64,000 nucleotides of DNA from positions 36,705-100,704 of the forward strand of contig JAEELF010000009.1 of the NCBI GenBank assembly GCA_016288815.1. Reading direction: 5' to 3'. How positions within the stretch are numbered: the stretch's first letter is position 1; every line of letters begins with the position of its first letter. Source of the stretch: Ruminococcus sp. (GTDB lineage Bacteria > Bacillota > Clostridia > Oscillospirales > Ruminococcaceae). Positions 7,454 to 14,147 of the stretch are shown here, piece after piece. Below the pieces are notes generated by a model. It ran no database searches, had not been told where the DNA came from, and saw only the letters and a program-made list of their open reading frames with translations. The position numbers and the translations under genes were made by a program.

Positions 7454-8407
7454 ATGTTTCTCGATAATCTTGCGTTCAGCCTGAACGCGACCGTGCCCGT
7501 GTTCCTGATGATGGTATGCGGGTGGGTGTTCCGGAGGATAGACCTCCTCGACGACCACACCACCGGCGTGCTGAACAAGTTCGTCTTCCGCACGACTCTT
7601 CCCGCGCTTCTCTTCTACGATCTCTCCGCTGCCGATTTTCAGGCGGTCTGGGACGGGCGCTTCTTTGCATTCTGCGTCTGTGCGACCCTGCTGAGCATTG
7701 CGATCGCGGCACTATACTCCCTCCTGCACCGGGACAGAGCCGAGCGCGGCGAGATAGTGCAGGCGGCGTACAGAAGCAGTGCTGCTGTGCTGGGCATAGC
7801 GTTCATCAACAATATCTACGGTCAGGCGACTATCGCGGCACTCATGGTCGTCGCGACTGTCCCGATATACAACGTTGCGGCGGTAGTCACGCTCTCGCTG
7901 ACTTCTCCCGGAAAAACGTCAGGCGGCGGAAAATCGCTCTGGCTTACCACGCTCCGGGGGATAGTCACTAACCCCATAATCCTCGGCATTGCGGTCGGAC
8001 TGCTCTGGTCGGCAGCGGGGATACCCCAGCCGTTCATACTGCGGAAGTCTGTCTCCTACCTTGCAAACATGGCGACTCCCCTCTCGCTCATCGCGCTCGG
8101 GGCTTCGTTCAAATTCGCCGAGACCAGGGGGAAGGTCGGCGTGACCGCGGGGATAGCGCTCATCAAGCTCGTGGCGTTCTGCGCGATATTCCTTCCGGCG
8201 GCTATAGCACTGGGTTTCCGCGGGGAGAAGCTGGTCGCGATACTGGTAATGCTCGGCAGCGCGACCACGGGGAGCTGCTTCGTCATGGCAAAAAACCTCG
8301 GGCACCGCGGTACGATAACCGCCTTCGCGGTCATGCTCACTACGCTATGCAGCGCATTCACGCTCACGGGGTGGCTGTTCGCGCTGAGGTCGATGGGGTA
8401 TATTTAA
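7454..8407 (+). CDS. AEC (auxin efflux carrier) family transporter
   Basis: The 317-residue protein is almost entirely hydrophobic, with about ten membrane helices. Family features include GWVFRRIDLLDD with FRTTLPALLFYDL after helix 1, and in the second half RGIVTNPIILGIAVGLLW, ANMATPLSLIALGASF and MLGSATTGSCFVMAKNLG. Bacterial members export or exchange organic acids such as malate; the substrate here is not evident. Start 7454 follows AAAGGTGATC. It is a single-gene unit ended by the terminator at 8483. Confidence 0.87.
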   Translation: MFLDNLAFSLNATVPVFLMMVCGWVFRRIDLLDDHTTGVLNKFVFRTTLPALLFYDLSAADFQAVWDGRFFAFCVCATLLSIAIAALYSLLHRDRAERGEIVQAAYRSSAAVLGIAFINNIYGQATIAALMVVATVPIYNVAAVVTLSLTSPGKTSGGGKSLWLTTLRGIVTNPIILGIAVGLLWSAAGIPQPFILRKSVSYLANMATPLSLIALGASFKFAETRGKVGVTAGIALIKLVAFCAIFLPAAIALGFRGEKLVAILVMLGSATTGSCFVMAKNLGHRGTITAFAVMLTTLCSAFTLTGWLFALRSMGYI

Positions 8408-8482
8408 TCGAGATTTCAAGCGAACACGTTTTTTGAGGAGCACGTTGATGCTCGCACGCACACAAGTCACCTTGCATAACAA

Positions 8483-8512
8483 AAAAGGCACAGGAAAACC
8501 TGTGCCTTTTCT
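8483..8512. terminator. Bidirectional terminator between convergent genes
   Basis: AAAAGGCACAGG and CCTGTGCCTTTT pair around AAAA, with T runs in both directions. Confidence 0.88.
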
Positions 8513-9474
8513 CACATATTGTCGATCTTGATGACGCCGTTTTTCTCGAGATTGTGGAGGTAATAGAACATCGCCTCGGCACGGCACTCCGGCTTCACGA
8601 GGTAATACATATACAACTCGATGACGTACAGGTGGCTCGATCCGCGCCCCGATATCTTGAACTGATGGATACCGCGCGGGATATACTCGTTGAAGATGAG
8701 CTCCGGGCTGATGTGGTACGGCTGCTTGCGCTCGTCGAAGGGGCTCTTGTGCATCGCCGGACAGTTGAAGTCGCGGCTCATGGTCTTCTCGTCGTAGTCG
8801 GACATACGGAACGGCTTGTCCGGGTGCTTTTTCAGGTGCTCGTTGTAGACGATCATCTGCTTGCCGACGGTCTCATACTCCTCGACTCTGCGCGGGCACT
8901 GCGGGAAGCAGTTCGAGTCCGCAAGCATTTCGATCTTCTCCTTGTGGGGGAGCTTGTCGAGGATATCGAACTTGTTGTTGAGGTCGTAGTCGAGCACGAC
9001 GATGTGGTAGTCCTTGTTCAGCTCCTCGGCAACGCGCTCGGGGTCGGTCAGGCGCTTGCAGGTGGAGCTGGTTATCTTGTAGTTCGGATACTTGTCGCGG
9101 ATGTACTCCTCGAGGACGTCGGAGTTCACGATGACCTCGTTCAGGCCGTTATCACACATCTTCAGCACCTTGTTGCAGAACGGATCGCTGAGGTGCTCCT
9201 TGCCGATGAGCGGGTTTGTGAAGGTGAAGCGCAGCGGGATACCCATGTCGTTGAAGAGCTTCATCACGCCCTTGATGTAATCGTCTGAGCTGACGCCGCC
9301 GATACACCTTCCGCCGTTCCACATGGAGGGCGGGAATGCGCCGTACACCGACGCGATCTCGAGGTCGTCCCAGAAGAGCTCGGGCATATTCCTTATCATA
9401 TTGATGATGACGTAGTTAAGCTTCATGTTCTCGGTCAGTCCCGGGAGGTGAAACCTTGCTTTCAGCTTTTCCAT
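8512..9474 (-). CDS. U32-peptidase-like / PrtC-related protein of unknown function
   Basis: The 320-residue soluble protein has features reminiscent of the U32 (collagenase-like, YhbU/UbiU) group: IGGVSSDDY, FTNPLIGKEH, LNEVIVNSDVLEEYI, and near the end HQFKISGRGSSH followed by a helix. Cysteines occur in pairs (CNKVLKMC about residue 110; CFPQCPRR about 195; NCPAMH about 237), which may bind an iron-sulfur cluster as in tRNA/ubiquinone-hydroxylating U32 relatives. That is inference, and the match is partial. ATG 9474 follows GAAAGGAGC with a five-base spacer. Confidence 0.6.
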   Translation of the reverse strand: MEKLKARFHLPGLTENMKLNYVIINMIRNMPELFWDDLEIASVYGAFPPSMWNGGRCIGGVSSDDYIKGVMKLFNDMGIPLRFTFTNPLIGKEHLSDPFCNKVLKMCDNGLNEVIVNSDVLEEYIRDKYPNYKITSSTCKRLTDPERVAEELNKDYHIVVLDYDLNNKFDILDKLPHKEKIEMLADSNCFPQCPRRVEEYETVGKQMIVYNEHLKKHPDKPFRMSDYDEKTMSRDFNCPAMHKSPFDERKQPYHISPELIFNEYIPRGIHQFKISGRGSSHLYVIELYMYYLVKPECRAEAMFYYLHNLEKNGVIKIDNM

Positions 9475-9503
9475 AAAAAGCTCCTTTCGCATTCTATGTT
9501 TTC

Positions 9504-9532
9504 ATTATACCATATGCCGCAAAAAAATGCAA
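9504..9532 (-). promoter_or_regulatory. Promoter of the U32-like gene
   Basis: TTGCAT, a 17-base spacer and TATAAT are read on the minus strand, 30 bases before ATG 9474. Confidence 0.75.
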
Positions 9533-9580
9533 CGCTCGCTGGAAAATTCGTGCTATTCATACTTTTTTGGTCGGTTTGCA

Positions 9581-9609
9581 TTGCGTTTGCGTCCGAAATG
9601 TGCTATACT
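9581..9609 (+). promoter_or_regulatory. Promoter of the TtcA-like gene
   Basis: TTGCGT, a 17-base spacer and TATACT lie 20 bases upstream of ATG 9630, implying a very short leader. Confidence 0.6.
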
Positions 9610-9629
9610 TATGAAAAAGGAGGCTTTTT

Positions 9630-10361
9630 ATGCAAAAAATACTTGGCTATATGCGGAAGGCTGTGCAGGAATTCGGTCTGCTCAGAGACGGCGACCGTAT
9701 CGCTGTGGGAGTTTCCGGCGGGAAGGACAGCCTCGCGCTGCTGTTCGGGCTCACTCAGCTTCGCCGCTTCATAGGGATAGATTTTGACATCATAGGTGTG
9801 ACCCTCGACCCATGCTTCGGCGGTGTCCCAACAGACTACTCTCCCGTTGCGGAGCTGTGCGTGAAGTCCGGTATAGACTACCGCGTCATTCCGACCCACA
9901 TCGGGGAGATAGTTTTCGATATCCGCGGGGAGGACCACCCGTGCAGTCTCTGCGCGAGAATGCGGCGCGGTGCGCTCCACAATACCGCGAAGGAGCTCGG
10001 TTGCAACAAGGTCGCGCTCGGACATAACTACGAGGATGTCCTCGAGACGTTCATCATGAACCTCTTCACGGAGGGGCGTATCGGGTGCTTCGCGCCGATG
10101 ACCTACCTCGACCGCAAGGACATCACCGTGATACGTCCGCTGGTCTTCGCGCCTGAAAACGAGATACGGCGCAGCGTGAACCGTGCCGGGCTTCCGGTCG
10201 TGAAGTCGAAATGTCCCGTGGACGGAACCACCAACCGTGAGCGCACCAAGAATTTCATCAACGAGATGGAGCGCTCCGACCACGGATTCAAGGACAGGAT
10301 ATTCGGTGCGCTGCGGCGTTCCGGCATTGACGGCTGGGGCGGCGCGACCTACGGTAAATAA
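9630..10361 (+). CDS. PP-loop ATPase, TtcA/TtuA-type tRNA thiolation family
   Basis: The 243-residue protein has the PP-loop SGGKDS at about residues 30-35 (context RIAVGVSGGKDSLALL), a CSLCARMRRG motif near 108, and ALGHNYEDVLETF, where family members have the GH(H/N)xxDxxET segment. TtcA-type enzymes adenylate a tRNA cytidine before sulfur transfer and hold a [4Fe-4S] cluster; here C-x2-C plus a later cysteine could ligate it. The start follows AAAAAGGAGG. Whether it acts on tRNA C32 or another base cannot be told from sequence. Confidence 0.85.
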   Translation: MQKILGYMRKAVQEFGLLRDGDRIAVGVSGGKDSLALLFGLTQLRRFIGIDFDIIGVTLDPCFGGVPTDYSPVAELCVKSGIDYRVIPTHIGEIVFDIRGEDHPCSLCARMRRGALHNTAKELGCNKVALGHNYEDVLETFIMNLFTEGRIGCFAPMTYLDRKDITVIRPLVFAPENEIRRSVNRAGLPVVKSKCPVDGTTNRERTKNFINEMERSDHGFKDRIFGALRRSGIDGWGGATYGK

Positions 10362-10362
10362 C

Positions 10363-10393
10363 AAAAAGGACGGCATGAGACCGTCCTTTTTTA
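10363..10393 (+). terminator. Terminator of the TtcA-like gene
   Basis: AAAAAGGACGG and CCGTCCTTTTTT pair around CATGAGA, two bases past the stop codon. Confidence 0.88.
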
Positions 10394-10469
10394 TTGTCCG
10401 TATGCGATGTTCAGATTTGGGCGTTACTAAGAGTGATCACGCGAAGCAAGCGGCAACGTGTCCGACCGC

Positions 10470-10500
10470 GCAAAAAGGGCTCCCTTACGGGAGCCCTCTT
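10470..10500 (-). terminator. Terminator of the cttA-scaE unit
   Basis: On the minus strand AGGGCTCCC GTAA GGGAGCCCT is followed by TTTT. It lies 40 bases past the scaE stop. Confidence 0.85.
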
Positions 10501-10540
10501 CATGTCCTTGCGGACTTCATTCCATTGAGGTCAGACTAAA

Positions 10541-11503
10541 TTAGTCTTCCTTCTTTCTGAGAACGAATGCTGTACCAACTGCAACTGCAAGACCTGCAAC
10601 TGCCACGCCTACGCCAGCAACACCTGTCTTAGGAGCGTCTGTGGGCTTAGCTGTTGTTGTAGCCTTAGCTGCTGTTGTTGTAGCCTTAGCTGTTGTGGAA
10701 ACGCCAGCTGCAGCTGTTGTAGTTGTTGTTGTGTCAGCAGCTGCTGTAGTTGTTGTAGTAGTAGTTGTTGTTGTTGTAGTTGTTGTAGTAGTAGTTGTTG
10801 TTGTAGATGTAGTTGTCACCTCGTCAGTGATCTTGATACCACCGTTTGTGATACCCTGTGTGAAGAGGTATGCCTGCATCTTCTTACCAGTCTCTGTGTT
10901 CTGAGCGTCTGTGAAACGAGAAACGATAGAATCAGAGCTTCTGTAAACGAGCTCTACCGGGTAGAAGTCGCCAGCAGCAACATCAGAAGGAAGTGTGAGT
11001 GCGAATGTGAGAGCCTCGCCGTCCTTACCCTTGTTAGAGGAAGCAGCACCGTTGAGGTATACCCACTTACCGGACTTGGAGAAAGCACCGAGAACATCGT
11101 CGCCTGCATAGCTGTAGGAATCAGAACCGAGGTCCTTCTGCTCGCCAGCAACCTTGATGAAAGCTGTCTCTACGCAAACAGGCTCAGCGTCAGAATCAGG
11201 AACGAGTGTGAGTCTGGAGTCATAGCAGAAGTAAAGACCAAGTGTAGCATACTTTCCGTCTGCGCCAGCAACGTTTACCTTTACCTCCTGAGTAGGAGTA
11301 GCCTTAGCCTCGTCAAGTGTGAGCTCTACTGTATCAATTGTGATAGTAGCCTTTACCTCAGAAGCAGAGATCTCGTCAGCTGTGAAGCCGTAGGAAGCGA
11401 GGTGCTCATCCTCAGCAGCGGAAGCGCTGATTGCGGATGCAGAAAGTGCCATTGCAGATACAGCGATAGCAGCAAGTGCTCTCGAAAAAACATTCTTCTT
11501 CAT
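10541..11503 (-). CDS. scaE: ScaE-type cell-surface anchoring scaffoldin (single cohesin, sortase tail)
   Basis: The 320-residue protein has a signal peptide (residues 1-29, ending SAISASAAED), one large cohesin module (about 45-225; TITIDTVELTLDEA, GLYFCYDSRLTLVPD, GKWVYLNGAAS, LTFALTLPSDVAAGDFYPVE), a threonine-rich linker (about 228-285), and a tail of PTDAPKTG, a hydrophobic helix and RKKED. This is the architecture of R. flavefaciens ScaE, which binds the X-dockerins of ScaB and CttA and is fixed to the wall by sortase. The sorting motif reads APKTG rather than LPxTG. It is last in the cluster, 79 bases after the cttA-like stop with no promoter seen, so it is probably cotranscribed. The start follows AAAGGAAAC. 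Confidence 0.9.
   Translation of the reverse strand: MKKNVFSRALAAIAVSAMALSASAISASAAEDEHLASYGFTADEISASEVKATITIDTVELTLDEAKATPTQEVKVNVAGADGKYATLGLYFCYDSRLTLVPDSDAEPVCVETAFIKVAGEQKDLGSDSYSYAGDDVLGAFSKSGKWVYLNGAASSNKGKDGEALTFALTLPSDVAAGDFYPVELVYRSSDSIVSRFTDAQNTETGKKMQAYLFTQGITNGGIKITDEVTTTSTTTTTTTTTTTTTTTTTTTTAAADTTTTTTAAAGVSTTAKATTTAAKATTTAKPTDAPKTGVAGVGVAVAGLAVAVGTAFVLRKKED
10640..10820. repeat. Low-complexity threonine-codon repeat in scaE
   Basis: The plus strand shows near-continuous GTT/GTA/GTTGTAGTA triplets encoding the Thr/Ala linker, with an uninterrupted threonine run of over 20 residues. Such a tract may change length by slippage or recombination. Confidence 0.8.
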
Positions 11504-11582
11504 TGTAGTAGTTTCCTTTCAAATATAATTTTGATTTTTTATGTTATCCGCCGCCATTCAGACGGCGGATCTTAACATATGA

Positions 11583-13736
11583 TTAGTGGATAGGATCAAC
11601 GATCTTCTCCCATGTCTCACGACCGAAGATACCAGTTTCAACTGTCTCAGCGTTGTAAACGAGGATAGCGGAAGCATCAGTACCGTCGATAAGTCTGTCA
11701 GCCTTCATAACGTTCCAGTCGTTAACGATGGAAGCGTCATGCTTAGCGTCAGCAAGGAATGCAGCAAAGTTGTCGTATACAGATGTAGGACCAGCTACGA
11801 GCTTGCTGTTAGAGAGCTGTACTGTATTACCGGATGTTACACCATCAGAAAGTGCAGCATTGTATACGAGTACGAGGGAAGCGTCTGCACCGTCAACCAT
11901 GTTGTTGAGGTCAGCGTCGCCCTTAACACCGATGTAAACTACAACGGAAGCAATCTCCTCGTCAGCGTCTGCAAGCTTCTTGCCGGGCTGGAGAATGATC
12001 TTGCCAGTCTTGTCTGCGATACCTGCGCCATTGTAGAATACAGGGATCTCATACTTGAATGTGTCGTTGTTCTTTGTGTAGGTGTTGTTAGGTGTAGCAG
12101 AACCGAAGTCTACGTCATCCTTGATGTCATATGTCTCAGACCATGTCTCGTCAACGATAACTGTGCCCTCGTCGTTTGTGTAGCCCTTTGTGTAAACTAC
12201 ATTGAGAACTGCGGACTCGATCTGGTTCTTGGAGAACTCCTCGTCGATGTCGAGGTAGAAGCCGTATGTGGACTCGAGCTCAACATAAGTATCCTGAACA
12301 ACTGTTGTTACAACGGGCTGATCGCCGGCAGTTGTAGTAGTTGTGGAGCTCTCAGTAGCTACTGTAGTAGTTGTTGTTGTGGACTCCTCGTCAGTGGATG
12401 TCGTAGTTGTTGTGGAAGTTGTTGTTTCGGAAGTAGAAGTTGTTGTAGACGATACTTCGATGTCCTTGAGCTCAAGGATTCTGTAGATGTGAACCTCTAC
12501 AGAGCCTGTGCCCTGAAGAGCCTTGGAGCCGTCAACGTCAATTGTGATCTGCTTCTCGGAGCTTACAACTTCCTTGCCCTGCTTGAGGTAGTATGCCTTT
12601 ACCTCGTCGATCTCAGCGTCCTCGAAGTTAGCCTTGAAGGAAGCAGACTTGCTGGAAGCTGTGTATGTAGCCTCAACATTCTCGAGAGAATCAGCGAATG
12701 CGCCGAGCTCAGCAGCGTCGATGTCGATAGCAACACCTGTTGTGTTCTCGAAGCTGTTGATAGCATTTGTGAAGTTTTCCTTAACTGTAGCATTTGCCAT
12801 GATAGCAGAAGCTGTAGCAGGAAGCTGTCTCTTGTAGCCGGAAGTCTTGAGCTGGCTGTTTACAGCAGCGATAACGTCAGCAACTGTGCCGGAAACAGAC
12901 TTATCAGCAGCATTGTTTGCCTTGTTGATACCGTTCTTAGCCTTGTTGATGAGCTTCTGGTAGTCAGCGAGCTTAGCGTCAACGTCAGCCTTAGCAGAAG
13001 CGATCTCGTCATCTGTGAGAGCACCTGCCGGGAGAGAATCGATCGCGTCGTAAGCTACCGTCTTAACCTCGTCGAGCTTAGCCTGAGCATAGCCGAGTGT
13101 ACCCTCAACGTCGTACTTTGTGCCGTTCTCGTCAACAAACTCGAATGTAGCTTCTACAGTCTTGCCGTCAGCGGAATCAAGAGCAGATGTACCGATAGTA
13201 ACGGTAACTGTTCCCTTTGTGGAAACCTTTGTAAAGTCGATGTTTGCAAGATCAGCAACGCCGTACTTTGCAGCGAGACTGTTAGCAAGATCCTTGAGGG
13301 AATCCTCAGTAGCGTTGTAGAGACCGTCGATAGCCTTGTCGGTCTTTGCTGTAAGAACGATGTCAAGGTTATTCTTGAGCTCGTATGTTACGCCGTCCTC
13401 ATTGATTGCCTTGAGAACAGCCTCAGCAACGCTGCCGTACTGTGCGCTCTTCGAAGTTACTGTGCTGATGTAGCTCGAGATATCGATAGTACCATTGGTC
13501 TTGTCTGTTGTCTTGAGCTTGTTAGCAATAGTTGTGTTCCAGCTGGACTCAGTCTGATCGGGAGCGATGTAGCAAAGAGTCTCGAGTGTGATAGCTTCAT
13601 CACTCGCTGTCTTGTTAGCCGCGATAAGAGCTGTGTCGTTGAAATCAACCGCGAAAGAAGCAGTCAGACACTGTGTGAGAGCGAGCGGGACAGCAGCTGC
13701 TGCGGCAACGGCTCTCTTGAATAATGAATTCTTCAT
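11583..13736 (-). CDS. cttA: CttA-like surface protein with C-terminal X-dockerin
   Basis: The 717-residue product starts with a signal peptide (1-29; MKNSLFKRAVAAAAAVPLAL). Residues about 30-430 form a long region, partly helical (KADVDAKLADYQKLINKAKN) and partly beta, that I do not recognise. A Thr/Ser linker (about 429-476) follows, then an X module (TYGFYLDIDEEFSKNQIE...) and a dockerin with loops GVKGDADLNNMVDGADAS and DRLIDGTDASAILVYNAE, the second preceded by an inserted stretch. The X-dockerin strongly matches that of ScaB. In R. flavefaciens the gene here is cttA, whose N-terminus has two cellulose-binding modules. The position and X-dockerin support cttA; the N-terminus does not obviously. 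ATG 13736 (AGAGAGG upstream) is chosen over ATG 13838. Confidence 0.78.
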   Translation of the reverse strand: MKNSLFKRAVAAAAAVPLALTQCLTASFAVDFNDTALIAANKTASDEAITLETLCYIAPDQTESSWNTTIANKLKTTDKTNGTIDISSYISTVTSKSAQYGSVAEAVLKAINEDGVTYELKNNLDIVLTAKTDKAIDGLYNATEDSLKDLANSLAAKYGVADLANIDFTKVSTKGTVTVTIGTSALDSADGKTVEATFEFVDENGTKYDVEGTLGYAQAKLDEVKTVAYDAIDSLPAGALTDDEIASAKADVDAKLADYQKLINKAKNGINKANNAADKSVSGTVADVIAAVNSQLKTSGYKRQLPATASAIMANATVKENFTNAINSFENTTGVAIDIDAAELGAFADSLENVEATYTASSKSASFKANFEDAEIDEVKAYYLKQGKEVVSSEKQITIDVDGSKALQGTGSVEVHIYRILELKDIEVSSTTTSTSETTTSTTTTTSTDEESTTTTTTVATESSTTTTTAGDQPVVTTVVQDTYVELESTYGFYLDIDEEFSKNQIESAVLNVVYTKGYTNDEGTVIVDETWSETYDIKDDVDFGSATPNNTYTKNNDTFKYEIPVFYNGAGIADKTGKIILQPGKKLADADEEIASVVVYIGVKGDADLNNMVDGADASLVLVYNAALSDGVTSGNTVQLSNSKLVAGPTSVYDNFAAFLADAKHDASIVNDWNVMKADRLIDGTDASAILVYNAETVETGIFGRETWEKIVDPIH

Positions 13737-13867
13737 TGTTCTATACCTCTCTAACATATTTTTTCCTCGCGGCGCCAGCCTTATGTACAAGACCTGCGTC
13801 ATTCGCAAGGCGCAATTCCCAGGTGCAAGGTCAGCCACCTATAGCTTGCCCGGAAATTCATAACTAC

Positions 13868-13896
13868 ATTTTATCACACAAAAAGCAATAAGTCAA
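13868..13896 (-). promoter_or_regulatory. cttA proximal promoter (P2)
   Basis: TTGACT, a 17-base spacer and TAAAAT are read on the minus strand. The expected transcript start is near 13860, giving a leader of about 125 bases. Confidence 0.7.
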
Positions 13897-14017
13897 GCAG
13901 AACTACATATTTTTTTCAAAAATTATTGACGATTAATCAATATATTTTTTGTATGTATTTCACAATTGACACTATTACTTCGCGCTATTTTTCGGGCTTA
14001 GACCGCCCTCAGCTGAA

Positions 14018-14046
14018 ATTATAACACTTTTCTGACAAAAAATCAA
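14018..14046 (-). promoter_or_regulatory. cttA distal promoter (P1)
   Basis: TTGATT, a 17-base spacer and TATAAT are read on the minus strand. The expected start near 14010 gives a leader of about 275 bases. Confidence 0.72.
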
Positions 14047-14100
14047 CAGGAAATCCATACCTATTATATATAGTATTTTATAGCCTCTGCTTATAAGGCA

Positions 14101-14128
14101 AAAAAGCAGACCCGAAGGTCTGCTTTTT
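14101..14128 (-). terminator. Terminator of the scaC-scaA-scaB unit
   Basis: AAAAAGCAGACC, loop CGAA and GGTCTGCTTTTT form a long stem with a T run on the minus strand, 20 bases past the scaB stop. The same stem core recurs at 58397. Confidence 0.9.
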
Positions 14129-14147
14129 GTTGTTTGTTTTATCCGGA

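Larger units (their letters stand above)
13737..14147. other. cttA leader and intergenic region
   Basis: This 411-base gap between scaB and cttA holds the scaB terminator, two minus-strand promoters and a GC-rich leader segment (about 13745-13855) in otherwise AT-rich DNA. The leader contains pairable segments: AGGTG with CACCT, TGCG AATGA CGCA, and GCGCC with GGCGC. No small gene with a ribosome-binding site was found. Confidence 0.6.

Noticed and set aside
11541..11570. GC-rich stem between cttA-like and scaE genes as a terminator
   Set aside because: The stem has no T run on either strand, so it was not called; it may be an intercistronic stabilising hairpin.
11586..13724. 712-codon open frame antisense to the cttA-like gene
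   Set aside because: It is a cysteine/serine-rich shadow created by the triplet bias of the real gene, with no ribosome-binding site or recognisable domain.
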